Assembly (NCBI RefSeq): GCF_048565625.1
Contig: NZ_JBLZUR010000002.1
Location: 1,736,001 to 1,800,000 of the forward strand
DNA: 64,000 bases
Direction: 5' to 3'
Origin: JBLZUR01 sp048565625
GTDB taxonomy: Bacteria; Pseudomonadota; Alphaproteobacteria; Sphingomonadales; Sphingomonadaceae
This document shows positions 54,259-62,937 of the stretch, piece after piece (the first letter of the stretch is position 1; each line of letters begins with the position of its first letter). A program made the position numbers and the translations under genes. The notes under the pieces were generated by a model. That model did not search any database. It was not told where the DNA came from and saw nothing but the letters and a program-made list of their open reading frames with translations.

Positions 54259-54767
54259 GCGCGGTGCCGGAAAGCCTGCTCGCCGCCGCGCAGAAGGTGC
54301 TGGAGGTGAACCGCGCCGCCGGCCTGCACGTCGCGGTGGCGGAAAGCTGCACGGGCGGCCTCGTCTCCGCGTCGCTCACCGAACTCGCCGGATCGTCCGA
54401 CGTGTTCGACGCCGGCTTCGTTACCTATTCGAACGAGGCGAAGCAGGCGATGCTGGGCGTCGCCAGCGACGTGATCGAGACCTTCGGCGCGGTGTCGATC
54501 GCCACCGCCTGGGCGATGGCGCGCGGCGCGCTGGAGCGATCGGGTGCCGACATCGCCGTGTCGATCACCGGTATCGCCGGGCCGGGCGGCGGATCGCCCA
54601 AGAAGCCGGTCGGAACAGTCGTCTTCGCCCGCGCGATCAAGGGCGGAGACCCTAAGGACATCCATGCGGACCTAAAGGAGTTCGGCGACCTCGGCCGCGA
54701 AGGTATTCGCGTCGCCGCCGCGCTCTGCGCGCTGGAGCTTCTGTTGCCGAAAGACAGCGACGAATAA
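54255..54767 (+). CDS. pncC: Nicotinamide-nucleotide amidohydrolase PncC (CinA C-terminal family)
   Basis: Enzyme of 170 residues that deamidates NMN in pyridine nucleotide recycling. Conserved CinA-domain pieces: VAVAESCTGGLVSASLTELA, GSSDVFDAGFVTYSNEAK, VSIATAWAMARGALERSGAD, and VSITGIAGPGGGSPKKPVGT. Only the amidohydrolase domain is present; the MoeA-like N-terminal half of full CinA is missing, as in E. coli YgaD-type proteins. The ATG overlaps the upstream stop (ATGA). A dispersed palindrome follows. Confidence 0.92.
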   Translation: MSAVPESLLAAAQKVLEVNRAAGLHVAVAESCTGGLVSASLTELAGSSDVFDAGFVTYSNEAKQAMLGVASDVIETFGAVSIATAWAMARGALERSGADIAVSITGIAGPGGGSPKKPVGTVVFARAIKGGDPKDIHADLKEFGDLGREGIRVAAALCALELLLPKDSDE

Positions 54768-54768
54768 T

Positions 54769-54852
54769 CCGTTCGTGCTGAGCGAAGTCGAAGCACGGGT
54801 TACGAGCGTTGCCCTGTGTTACCCGTCCTTCGACTTCGCTCAGGACGAACGG
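54769..54852. repeat. Dispersed palindrome overlapping the 3' end of ratA
   Basis: Inverted repeat CCGTTCGTGCTGAGCGAAGT, CGAAGCACGGG...CCCGT, CCTTCGACTTCGCTCAGGAC, GAACGG between the convergent pncC and ratA. Same general class as 39604-39676. It extends about 13 nt past the ratA stop position into the coding region, so the last residues of RatA are repeat-derived. Confidence 0.75.
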
Positions 54853-55295
54853 GATTCCTGTGGGTGGCCGTAAAGCGCCCGCGCCCGATCCTCGAACGCG
54901 CCGATCATCTTCCTGAGCGCACGATCGAACACCTGCCCCGCGATCATCTCGAACATGCGCGAGCGGAAGGCAAAATCCACCGCGAAGTGGACCAGCGACC
55001 CACCCGTCCCATCCGGCTCGAACCGCCAGTCGTTGCGGAGGTACTTCAGCGGCCCCTCGACATATTCGACATGCACCTCGGACGGCCGCGTCTTCAGCAC
55101 GCGGGACGTGAACGTCTCCCGCAGCGCCTTGAACCCCACGGCAAGGTCCGCGACCATCTCGGTCTCATTGTCGGACCGGACACGTACCCCCGTCACCCAG
55201 GGCAAGAACTCGCCATAGCGGGCGACGTCGGTGACGAGATCGTACATCTGCCCCGGCGTGTACGGGAGCGTCCGCGTCTCACTATGCCGGGGCAC
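54840..55295 (-). CDS. ratA: RatA/Coq10-like START-domain protein
   Basis: Protein of 151 residues in the COQ10/RatA family, which bind ubiquinone-like lipids and support respiration; E. coli RatA was described as a toxin against ribosome assembly. Seen: TRTLPYTPGQMYDLVTDVAR, YGEFLPWVTGVRV, EMVADLAVGFKALRETFTSR, YVEGPLKYLRNDWRFEPDG, and VHFAVDFAFRS. The last few residues (QESRSS) derive from a dispersed repeat. The lipA gene overlaps its start by 14 nt on the same strand. Confidence 0.9.
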   Translation of the reverse strand: MPRHSETRTLPYTPGQMYDLVTDVARYGEFLPWVTGVRVRSDNETEMVADLAVGFKALRETFTSRVLKTRPSEVHVEYVEGPLKYLRNDWRFEPDGTGGSLVHFAVDFAFRSRMFEMIAGQVFDRALRKMIGAFEDRARALYGHPQESRSS

Positions 55296-56217
55296 CGACC
55301 GTCCGACCCAGCTTCAGTTCGCGCGCGGCCTTCATCTTCGCGAAGTCGTCGCCCGCGTGATAGCTAGACCGCGTCAGCGGGCTCGCCGCCACGAGCAGGA
55401 AGCCTTTGGCGCGGGCGATCGCGGCATAGGCGGCGAAGGCCTTCGGGCTGGTGAACTCCTGCACCTTGGCGTGCTTCGGCGTCGGTTGCAGGTACTGGCC
55501 CATCGTCAGAAAATCGATGTCGGCGGACCGCATGTCGTCCATCACCTGATGGACCTCCAGCCGCTCCTCGCCCAGGCCGGTCATGATCCCGGACTTGGTG
55601 AAGATTGTCGGGTCGAGCCGCTTGACGCTCTCCAGCAGCCGCAGCGAAGCGTAGTACCGCGCACCCGGCCGGATCGTCGGGTACAGCCTCGGCACGGTTT
55701 CCAGGTTGTGGTTGTAGACGTCAGGCCGCGCCGCGACGATCGCCTCCACCGCCGCATCCGCCTTGTTGCGGAAATCGGGCGTCAGGATCTCGATCGTCGT
55801 ATTCGGGGTCGTGCGGCGCAGCGCTTCGATCACCTTCACGAACTGCGACGCGCCACCGTCCTTCAGATCGTCGCGATCGACCGAGGTGACGACGATATGC
55901 TCCAGCCCCAGCTCCGCCGCGGCATCGGCGACATGCTGCGGCTCCTTCAGATCCACCGCGCGCGGCATACCCGTTTTCACGTTGCAGAAAGCGCAGGCCC
56001 GCGTGCAGGTGTCGCCCAGGATCATCACCGTCGCGTGCTTCTTGGTCCAGCATTCACCGATATTCGGGCAGGCCGCTTCCTCGCAGACCGTCGCGAGGTT
56101 GAGGCGACGCATCAGCTGGCGCGTCTCGTTGAAGGCGTTGCCGGTGGGCGCCTTCACCCGGATCCAGTCGGGCTTGCGGACGCGTTCCGGGCGAGGCAGC
56201 GGTGTGAGCTCGTTCAT
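55282..56217 (-). CDS. lipA: Lipoyl synthase
   Basis: Radical-SAM enzyme of 311 residues that inserts sulphur into octanoyl groups on lipoyl domains. Auxiliary cluster Cys: CEEAACPNIGECW; radical-SAM Cys: CTRACAFCNVKTG (CxxxCxxC). Further: HIVVTSVDRDDLKDGGASQF, YNHNLETVPRLYPTIRPGAR, SGIMTGLGE and FLTMGQYLQPTPKHA. The ATG at 56217 gives MNELTPLPRPERVRKPDWIR; the longer frame is unlikely. ratA directly follows and overlaps by 14 nt. Confidence 0.96.
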   Translation of the reverse strand: MNELTPLPRPERVRKPDWIRVKAPTGNAFNETRQLMRRLNLATVCEEAACPNIGECWTKKHATVMILGDTCTRACAFCNVKTGMPRAVDLKEPQHVADAAAELGLEHIVVTSVDRDDLKDGGASQFVKVIEALRRTTPNTTIEILTPDFRNKADAAVEAIVAARPDVYNHNLETVPRLYPTIRPGARYYASLRLLESVKRLDPTIFTKSGIMTGLGEERLEVHQVMDDMRSADIDFLTMGQYLQPTPKHAKVQEFTSPKAFAAYAAIARAKGFLLVAASPLTRSSYHAGDDFAKMKAARELKLGRTVGAPA

Positions 56218-56506
56218 GGGACGCAGATAGCGCCCCGGGACCCCTGTAACAACCATCGAGCGGCCGCTGTTACTGTCGGGGCTCGTTTCTGCTGTCCTAC
56301 ACAGCCACCCAGGAAGTAGGTCGAAAGCATGTCACTTCGAAACTCGCACAACGCTTCCACATCTCGCTCGCGGGCCCCTGCCCGGAACGCGTTTTCCGCG
56401 CTGACGTAGTGTAAACTTAGTCAACTTCCGAGGGAGTCCCGCCCGCCTTGCGCACCGCTGCCGTGGCGCTAAACGACACCCACAAACACACGAAAGCGGA
56501 CGCAGC

Positions 56507-57148
56507 ATGGCCGACTTCAACGATCTCCTGAACGGATACCGCCGTTTCCGCACCGGCGGGTGGCAGGCACAGCGGGCACGCTGGGCGGAACTGGCGCAGG
56601 GGCAGAGCCCGAAGGTGATGGTGATCGCCTGTTCGGACAGCCGCGTCGATCCCAGCCAGATCTTCGACACCTCGCCCGGCGAGATGTTCGTCGTACGCAA
56701 CGTCGCCAACCTCGTGCCACCCTTCGAGGTCGGCGGCGGGCGGCACGGCGTGTCGGCGGCGCTCGAATTCGCGGTGACCCAGCTCGAAGTGTCGGAGGTC
56801 GTCGTCATGGGCCACGGCGCATGCGGCGGCTGCAAGGCGGCGCTCTCGCGCCAGTTCGCCGATGCGCAGCCGGGCGACGGCGGCTTCATCGCGCACTGGA
56901 TCGACCTGCTCGACGAAGCGCGGGACCGGATCAAGGCGGAGCATGGCGACGGCCCCGAAGCGGTTCACGCGATGGAGTTGGAGGCGGTGAAGGTCAGCCT
57001 CGCGAACCTCCGAACCTTCCCTTTCGTCGCGAAGCGTGAAGCCGCCGGCACGCTGAAGCTGCGCGGTGCCTATTTCGCCATCGCCGACGGCCTCCTCCAC
57101 CTTCTAGACGAGGACAGCGGCAGCTTCTCGCCCGCCTCTGCGACCTGA
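56507..57148 (+). CDS. Beta-class carbonic anhydrase
   Basis: Zinc enzyme of 213 residues interconverting CO2 and bicarbonate. Zinc ligands and dyad: Cys42, Asp44, Arg46 in IACSDSRVDP, His103 and Cys106 in GHGACGGCKAA. Other conserved parts: GEMFVVRNVANLVPPFE, AALEFAVTQLEVSEVVVMGH. Cytoplasmic, no signal peptide. The 289 nt before it, back to lipA, hold no convincing gene. The stop and the next start overlap (TGATG), so it is coupled to the EamA transporter. Confidence 0.95.
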   Translation: MADFNDLLNGYRRFRTGGWQAQRARWAELAQGQSPKVMVIACSDSRVDPSQIFDTSPGEMFVVRNVANLVPPFEVGGGRHGVSAALEFAVTQLEVSEVVVMGHGACGGCKAALSRQFADAQPGDGGFIAHWIDLLDEARDRIKAEHGDGPEAVHAMELEAVKVSLANLRTFPFVAKREAAGTLKLRGAYFAIADGLLHLLDEDSGSFSPASAT

Positions 57149-58083
57149 TGCTGCCGGAAAGCGAGGCGCCGGCGGGTCGGCGGTACCTGCCGGAACTCTC
57201 GCTGTTCGGCATCACTCTGCTCTGGGGTGCCACCTTCCTCGTTACCCAGATCGGTCTCGACGATTGGGGGCCGTTCTTCTTCGTCGGCGTGCGCTTCGCC
57301 ATCGCCGCAGCGCTGCTGTTCATCACCAGCCCTCGCCATATGGTCCGCGTTACCCGCGTCGAACTGACCTCGTCGCTCTGGATCGGCGCAGCGATGACCG
57401 CCGGCATGGCGCTCCAGGCGATTGGCCTTCTCTACATCCCCAGCAGCAAGTCCGCCTTCATCACCTCGCTCTACGTGCCGCTGGTACCCGTCGCCGAGCT
57501 GATCTTCCTCCGGCGGATGCCGCGCCGGATGGTCTGGGTCGGCGTCGTGATGGCGCTCGCAGGCCTCACCCTCTTGGCCGGTCCGCGCGAGGTGATGGGC
57601 CTGACCCTCGGCACGGGGGAGACGCTCACCATCCTCTGCGCCGTGGCGACCGTAGGCCAGATCGTGCTGATCGGCGTCTTCGCCCGCGCCGTTGACGGCC
57701 GCCGCGCCGCGATGCTGCAGATGGCGGTGACCGCCGCCCTCTGCTTTGCGATGATGCCGTTGACGGGCGAGGCGCTTCCCCGCTGGTCGCCTGTCGCTTT
57801 CGGATGCGTCGTTGTGCTGGGCGTCGGCAGCGTGATCATCCAGGTGACGATGAACTGGGCGCAGCGCAGTGTCTCCGCCACCCGCGCCTCGCTGATCTAT
57901 GCGGGGGAGCCGGTCTATGCCGGGGTGATCGGCTGGGCCGCCGGAGATCGCCTCCCCGGCTCCGCGATCCTCGGCGGCGCGCTGGTGGTGCTGAGCGTCG
58001 TCGTCAGCGAGTTGCGCCTCGGCCGGGGACCCAAGCGGAACGCCGCCCCTCCATCCGTCGTTACGCCGCCAGCAAATAGTTGA
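57148..58083 (+). CDS. EamA-family (DMT) transporter
   Basis: Inner-membrane protein of 311 residues with about ten hydrophobic segments in two EamA repeats. Repeat 1: LFGITLLWGATFLVTQIGLD, VGVRFAIAAALLF, PSSKSAFITSLYVPLVPVAE; repeat 2: LTILCAVATVGQIVLIGVFA, ASLIYAGEPVYAGVIGWAAG. Members export amino acids or other metabolites; the substrate here is unknown. Overlaps carbonic anhydrase by 1 nt. The next gene's possible starts overlap its stop. Confidence 0.9.
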   Translation: MLPESEAPAGRRYLPELSLFGITLLWGATFLVTQIGLDDWGPFFFVGVRFAIAAALLFITSPRHMVRVTRVELTSSLWIGAAMTAGMALQAIGLLYIPSSKSAFITSLYVPLVPVAELIFLRRMPRRMVWVGVVMALAGLTLLAGPREVMGLTLGTGETLTILCAVATVGQIVLIGVFARAVDGRRAAMLQMAVTAALCFAMMPLTGEALPRWSPVAFGCVVVLGVGSVIIQVTMNWAQRSVSATRASLIYAGEPVYAGVIGWAAGDRLPGSAILGGALVVLSVVVSELRLGRGPKRNAAPPSVVTPPANS

Positions 58084-58094
58084 TGGAGACGATG

Positions 58095-58529
58095 ATGAAG
58101 CGCATCTTCTTGTCTGCCGCCGCCATGATCTCCCTCTCGGGCGTGGCGATGGCGCAGACCCCGCCCAATCCCGCTCCGACGAACCAGGAGCTGCCGCAGG
58201 ACCGCGGCCACGACAAGCACACGGCGAAGCACGATGCGGTGGACGCCGCCGAGAAGCCGGCAACCCAAACGCTGAACGCCTCCTCACTGGCGGTCGACAC
58301 CGCCGTCGAGGCGCAGAACCAGAAGCAGTACGCGCTCGACCAGGCCGCCTATCGCGCCGAAGTCGCCGCTCGCAAGGAACTGATCGCGAACGACGAAGCC
58401 CGCTATCAGGCCCAGACCAACGCCTATGCCGACGCCATGGCCGCCTGGCGCGCGCAGGTCGCCGCGTGCAAGGCCGGCAAGACCAAGGCGTGCGACATGC
58501 CCGCCCCAACCTTCGCCCAGTATTACTGA
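58095..58529 (+). CDS. Hypothetical secreted helical protein
   Basis: A 144-residue protein with a signal peptide (KRIFLSAAAMISLSGVAMAQ). The mature part is polar and helical: a His/Asp/Lys segment (DRGHDKHTAKHDAVDAAEKP) then an Ala/Gln/Tyr-rich region (QYALDQAAYRAEVAARKELI) with two Cys near the C-terminus (AACKAGKTKACDMP). I recognise no family. I pick the ATG at 58095, six nucleotides after GGAG; several upstream starts overlap the EamA stop. Confidence 0.75.
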   Translation: MKRIFLSAAAMISLSGVAMAQTPPNPAPTNQELPQDRGHDKHTAKHDAVDAAEKPATQTLNASSLAVDTAVEAQNQKQYALDQAAYRAEVAARKELIANDEARYQAQTNAYADAMAAWRAQVAACKAGKTKACDMPAPTFAQYY

Positions 58530-58590
58530 ACGGTCGGAAGCCTGTGGCGGCGTCCTTGCCGCGGCCAATCCAGCCCTTCATAGCGGAAGG

Positions 58591-59559
58591 ATGAACATCG
58601 CACGGCGCTTTCGTAAGCAATTTGAAATGGCGGGCACGGTCAAGCTGGACGCGTGCCCGCTATGCGGATCGAAGGATACCGCGCTGCTCTGGCAGCTGCC
58701 GCAGAACCGTCTGCCGGCCAACACCCGCCTCAGCGCGCCAGGCACGTCGCTGGACCAGCTCTACCTCGATTACCTGCCCACGCTTGAGGCGCCGCAGAAG
58801 CTGTTCCGCTTCGACATCTGCGGCGCGTGCGAGACGATCTTCCTGAACCCCAAGGAGGACGATCACGCAGTCTACAAGCGCGACGTGTCGAAGGTCGAAA
58901 GCTTCCGCCGTCTGGGTACGAAGGAGTTCGTCACCTCTTCCAACGAGTACCTCTCGCACCTGCCCGTAGGGTCGAAATGCGTGGTCGATCTTGCCTGCGG
59001 CGCGGGGCAGGCCCTGCACGTCATGCGGGATGCGAGGCCGGACCTGCGGTATATCGGGCTCGAACTTTCCGAACCGAGCGTCGCCTTCATGCGCGACGAA
59101 TTGGGTTTCGAGGCGCATACGGTTGATCTGGACAACGACGATCTCGACAGCATCATCCCGCCGGGCAGCGTCGATTTCGTGATCGCGCAGGAAGCGTATG
59201 AGCATGTGCGCGATCCGATCACGCTCGTGCAGAAGGCCGCGCGGATGTTGCGCCCGGGCGGCCGGATGTGGCTCACGGCGCAATATTGGGGCGACAACGC
59301 ACTGGTGATCCGGGTGGGAGAACCGGTCTACATCAACGAGATCGGATTTCGCCTGACGCTGGAGAGGAGCGGCCTGCGCGTCCTGAAGATGCGGCGCGAC
59401 GTGAAGATAAGAGCGCTTCTGGAGAAACCCGCCGACACCGCTACCGCGGACGGCAGCTTCGACTGGGCAGCCAGCAAAGTGGTGAAGAAGCCGTCGTCTG
59501 CAAAAACGAAGAAGAAGCCGGGTTGGAGGAAGCGGCTGAAACGTCTGTTCAGCCGCTAA
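58591..59559 (+). CDS. Class I SAM-dependent methyltransferase with zinc-ribbon-like N-terminus
   Basis: A 322-residue protein. The N-terminus has two CxxC pairs, CPLCGS and CGAC, about 60 residues apart, a zinc-ribbon-like arrangement seen in sugar or nucleoside methyltransferases. The SAM domain has CVVDLACGAGQALHVM, YIGLELSEPSVAFM, VDFVIAQEAYEHVRDP and RMLRPGGRMWLTAQYWGDN. The C-terminus is strongly basic (KKPSSAKTKKKPGWRKRLKR). Start at ATG 58591 with GGAAGG very close; ATG 58627 is an alternative. Converges with ettA. Substrate unknown. Confidence 0.85.
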   Translation: MNIARRFRKQFEMAGTVKLDACPLCGSKDTALLWQLPQNRLPANTRLSAPGTSLDQLYLDYLPTLEAPQKLFRFDICGACETIFLNPKEDDHAVYKRDVSKVESFRRLGTKEFVTSSNEYLSHLPVGSKCVVDLACGAGQALHVMRDARPDLRYIGLELSEPSVAFMRDELGFEAHTVDLDNDDLDSIIPPGSVDFVIAQEAYEHVRDPITLVQKAARMLRPGGRMWLTAQYWGDNALVIRVGEPVYINEIGFRLTLERSGLRVLKMRRDVKIRALLEKPADTATADGSFDWAASKVVKKPSSAKTKKKPGWRKRLKRLFSR

Positions 59560-59600
59560 GCCCGATTGCCCTCCCCCAACGCCGTTCGACAGCGCAGCCT

Positions 59601-61280
59601 TTACCGCGTCAGCTTCTTGTAAGCCCCCGCACTAGCCCGGTCCGCCGCATCGCCCAGGCGGCGGCGCTTGTCCTCCTCATACGCCTCGAAGTTCCCCTCG
59701 AACCACTCGACATGGCCGTTGCCCTCGAATGCCAAGATATGGGTAGCGAGACGGTCGAGGAAGAAGCGGTCGTGGCTGATGACCACGGCACAGCCGGCGA
59801 AGTTCTCGATCGCCTCCTCCAGCGCGCCGAGCGTCTCGACGTCGAGATCGTTGGTCGGCTCGTCGAGGAGCAGGACGTTGCCGCCACGCTTCAGCATCTT
59901 GGCGATGTTGACGCGGTTGCGCTCACCGCCGGACAGCTTGCCGACGATCTTCTGCTGGTCCTGGCCCTTGAAGTTGAAGGCACCGACATAGGCGCGGGTC
60001 GACTGATCGTGACCGTTGACCTTCATGTAATCGAGGCCGTCCGAGATCTCCTGCCAGACGTTGTTCTTGGGATCGAGATGGTCGCGGCTCTGGTCGACAT
60101 AGCCAAGGCGGACGGTGCTGCCCTTTTCGATCGTCCCGCTATCCGGCGCTTCCTGGCCGGTGATCAGCTTGAACAGCGTCGACTTGCCGGCACCGTTGGG
60201 ACCAATCACGCCGACGATGCCGCCGGCCGGCAGGGTGAAGGTCAGGTCGCTGAACAGCTTCTTGTCCCCATAGGACTTGGAGATGTTCTCGACCTCGATC
60301 ACCTTGCCGCCGAGACGTTCGGGGACCTGAATGACGATCTGCGCCTTGCCCGGTGTGCGGTTCTCCTGCGCGGCGACGAGCTGGTCGAACTTGGCAATAC
60401 GCGCCTTGGACTTGGTCTGGCGGGCCTTGGCGCCCTGCCGGATCCACTCCAGCTCGTTACGGATCGCGGTTTGGCGACCGGACTCCTCGCGCTCCTCCTG
60501 TTCAAGGCGCTTGGCCTTCTTCTCGAGGTACGTGGAGTAATTGCCCTCGTAGGGGAAGTACTTGCCGCGATCGATCTCGAGGATCCAGCCGACGACGTTG
60601 TCGAGGAAGTAGCGGTCGTGGGTGATCATCAGCACCGCGCCCGCGTAATCCTTCAGATGCGCCTCCAGCCACTGGACGCTCTCGGCATCAAGATGGTTGG
60701 TCGGCTCGTCGAGCAGCAGGATCGACGGCTTCTGGATCAGCAGCCGGGTGAGCGCGATGCGGCGCTTCTCACCGCCGGACAGGCTTTCGACCGGCCAGTC
60801 GGAAGGCGGGCAACGCAGCGCTTCCATTGCGATCTCCAGCTGGTTGTCGAGCGTCCAGCCATCGACCGCGTCGATCTTCTCCTGAAGGACGCCCATTTCC
60901 TCCAGCAGCTTGTCGAAGTCGGTGTCGTCCTTGGGATCACCCATCTCGGCCGAGATCGCGTTGAAGCGATCGACCATATCGGCGACGTCGCGGGCACCGT
61001 CCTTGACGTTCTCCAGCACGTTCTTAGACGGGTCGAGTTGCGGCTCCTGTGGCAGATAGCCGACCGTGATGTTCTCGCCCGGCCAGGCCTCACCCACGAA
61101 GTCGGTGTCGATGCCGGCCATGATCTTCATCAGCGTCGACTTGCCGGCGCCGTTCGGGCCGACGATGCCGATCTTGGCACCCTGGTAGAACTGCAGGTTG
61201 ATGTTGTTCAGCACCGGCTTCGGCGCGCCGGGGAAGGTCTTGGTCATGTCCTTCATGACGAAGGCGTACTGGGCGGCCAT
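59601..61280 (-). CDS. ettA: Energy-dependent translational throttle protein EttA
   Basis: ABC-F ATPase of 559 residues that gates early translation elongation at the ribosomal E site. Domain 1: GIVGPNGAGKSTLMKIMAGI, ESLSGGEKRRIALTRLL, LLLDEPTNHLDAESVQWLE; the long EttA-type linker (ISAEMGDPKDDTDFDKLLEE and NELEWIRQGAKARQTKSKAR); domain 2: GVIGPNGAGKSTLFKLITGQ, KLSGGERNRVNIAKMLK, LLLDEPTNDLDVETLGALEE. Start at ATG 61280 (MAAQYAFVMKDMTKTFPGA). The frame continues far upstream antisense to the M28 gene, which I reject. Confidence 0.96.
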   Translation of the reverse strand: MAAQYAFVMKDMTKTFPGAPKPVLNNINLQFYQGAKIGIVGPNGAGKSTLMKIMAGIDTDFVGEAWPGENITVGYLPQEPQLDPSKNVLENVKDGARDVADMVDRFNAISAEMGDPKDDTDFDKLLEEMGVLQEKIDAVDGWTLDNQLEIAMEALRCPPSDWPVESLSGGEKRRIALTRLLIQKPSILLLDEPTNHLDAESVQWLEAHLKDYAGAVLMITHDRYFLDNVVGWILEIDRGKYFPYEGNYSTYLEKKAKRLEQEEREESGRQTAIRNELEWIRQGAKARQTKSKARIAKFDQLVAAQENRTPGKAQIVIQVPERLGGKVIEVENISKSYGDKKLFSDLTFTLPAGGIVGVIGPNGAGKSTLFKLITGQEAPDSGTIEKGSTVRLGYVDQSRDHLDPKNNVWQEISDGLDYMKVNGHDQSTRAYVGAFNFKGQDQQKIVGKLSGGERNRVNIAKMLKRGGNVLLLDEPTNDLDVETLGALEEAIENFAGCAVVISHDRFFLDRLATHILAFEGNGHVEWFEGNFEAYEEDKRRRLGDAADRASAGAYKKLTR

Positions 61281-61403
61281 GCGAGGCTGTCTCCGCGTAT
61301 CTTGGGTCTGCTTGGATGTGGCGCCGATATAATCGCCCCGCCACGGAAGGCAAACGGCAGAGACGGGGTTGGCAGTCGAGGGTCCGGCGCTAAGGTCGTG
61401 GAC

Positions 61404-62777
61404 ATGAAGCAGCTTCTCCTCGCCACCGCCGCCCTTCTCTCCTCTCCCGCTCTCGCCGCCGATACCGCCGCGCTGCGCGACGCGGCGCTGAAGGACGATC
61501 TCGCCTGGGAGATCACAGAGACGCTGACGACCGAAATCGGCCCCCGCCCTGCCGCCGGAGAGGCCGAGGCACGGGCCCGCGACTGGGCGGTGAAGAAGCT
61601 GAACGCGCTCGGCTTCGCCAATGTAAGGATCGAGACGTTCGACATGCCCGCTTGGGAGCGCGGAGCAGAGACGGCGGAAATCATCAGCCCCTTCCCACAG
61701 CGGCTCGTGCTCGCCGCACTGGGGAACAGCGGCGCCACCCCGTCCGCCGGCATCACGGCGGAGGTGGTCGCCTTCGACGGGCTGCAGGCCCTCGAAGCGG
61801 CACCCGCGGCGCAGGTCGCGGGCAAGATCGTCTTCGTGAACCACGCGATGGCGGCGACGCAGGACGGTTCGGCCTACGGCCCCTTCGGTCAGATTCGGCG
61901 CAAGGGCCCGTCGGTCGCCTCTCAGAAGGGCGCGGCCGCGATCGTCATCCGCTCGATCGGCACCGATCATCACCGCAACCCGCATACCGGCGTGCAGGTC
62001 TGGGCCGAGGGGGTGAAGCCGATCCCCGCGGCGGCCCTCACACTTCCGGACGCGGACCAGCTCGCCCGCATCTTCAAGCGCGGCAAGCCGGTGACCATGC
62101 ACCTGACGCTCACGCCACGCAGCGTGGGAACGCGTCAGTCGGGCAACGTTATTGCCGAGGTGCCGGGGCGCGAAAAGGACGCCGGGATCGTCCTGATCGG
62201 CGGTCATCTCGACAGCTGGGATCAGGGAACGGGCGCGATCGACGACGCGGCCGGCGTCGCGATCACCACGGCGGCGGCGAAGCGGATCATGGACGCGGGC
62301 AAGCCGCTCCGCACCATCCGCCTCGTCTGGTTCGGGGCGGAAGAGGTCGGGCTGTTCGGGGGCAACGCCTATCGCGATCGGCACCGGACCGAGAAGCACG
62401 CCGTGGCGGCCGAGTCCGACTTCGGCGCCGATCGGGTGTGGCGGTTCCAGACCAACGTCAGCGCCACCTCTGCCCCTGTCGTCACGCCAAAGCTGAGCGC
62501 TGCGCTCAACCCGCTCGGCATCGCGTTCGGCGGCAGGAACGGAGACGCGGGTGGCTCCGACATCTCGGTGATGACGGCGATCGGCGTGCCGACGCTGGAA
62601 CTCAGCCAGGACGGCACGCGCTATTTCGACCTGCATCACACCCCTGACGACACGCTCGACAAGGTCGATCCCGAGCAGCTTCGCCAGAACGTGGCGGCAT
62701 GGACGGCCATGCTGTCGGTGGTCGCGAACGACGCGACCGAGCTTGGCCCGATCGACCCTCCGGCTGCTGCGCATTGA
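61404..62777 (+). CDS. Secreted M28 family zinc aminopeptidase
   Basis: A 457-residue enzyme with signal peptide MKQLLLATAALLSSPALA. A PA-like insert domain lies at about 130-240 (GKIVFVNHAM). The M28 metal site: IGGHLDSWDQGTGAIDDAAG, WFGAEEVGLFGGNAY, ESDFGADRVWRFQT and the last His in FDLHHTPDDTLDKVDPEQLR. It should act in the periplasm or outside on peptides. Divergent from ettA with 123 nt between starts. An inverted repeat that could end its transcript lies at 62804-62832. Confidence 0.92.
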   Translation: MKQLLLATAALLSSPALAADTAALRDAALKDDLAWEITETLTTEIGPRPAAGEAEARARDWAVKKLNALGFANVRIETFDMPAWERGAETAEIISPFPQRLVLAALGNSGATPSAGITAEVVAFDGLQALEAAPAAQVAGKIVFVNHAMAATQDGSAYGPFGQIRRKGPSVASQKGAAAIVIRSIGTDHHRNPHTGVQVWAEGVKPIPAAALTLPDADQLARIFKRGKPVTMHLTLTPRSVGTRQSGNVIAEVPGREKDAGIVLIGGHLDSWDQGTGAIDDAAGVAITTAAAKRIMDAGKPLRTIRLVWFGAEEVGLFGGNAYRDRHRTEKHAVAAESDFGADRVWRFQTNVSATSAPVVTPKLSAALNPLGIAFGGRNGDAGGSDISVMTAIGVPTLELSQDGTRYFDLHHTPDDTLDKVDPEQLRQNVAAWTAMLSVVANDATELGPIDPPAAAH

Positions 62778-62803
62778 GGCTGTGCGGCTTCGAAATGCGA
62801 CGA

Positions 62804-62835
62804 ACGGTGAGGTCCGCCTGTTCACTCACCGTAAA
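62804..62835 (+). terminator. Terminator-like hairpin after the M28 gene
   Basis: Arms ACGGTGAG (62804-62811) and CTCACCGT (62825-62832), perfect 8 bp, loop 13 nt, followed by AAATTT. The tail is only partly T-rich, so the call is moderate. Confidence 0.5.
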
Positions 62836-62899
62836 TTTCCCCGTTGACGGTAGACATTCCGCGACTAGAGAAGACGACAGGGACGGCGTTCGGGCCGGA

Positions 62900-62930
62900 C
62901 CCCTTGATGATTTATGACCCTAAAGGGGAG
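62900..62930 (+). promoter_or_regulatory. Hairpin that could hide the ribosome binding site of the small lipoprotein gene
   Basis: CCCCTT (62900-62905) can pair with AAGGGG (62923-62928); the second arm overlaps the Shine-Dalgarno GGGGAG (62925-62930). Six pairs with a 17-nt loop is modest, so the effect on translation is a guess. Confidence 0.35.
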
Positions 62931-62937
62931 TGCTCGA

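Noticed and set aside
56329..56409. 26-codon ORF upstream of carbonic anhydrase with an AGGAAG site
   Set aside because: Short, Ser/Arg/Ala-rich, no membrane segment or known leader-peptide pattern; could be chance.
59268..62777. Very long plus-strand ORF (1169 codons) across ettA and the M28 peptidase
   Set aside because: Its first two thirds are antisense to ettA and have a composition typical of shadow frames at high GC. Only the part from 61404 on (M28 peptidase) has family motifs.
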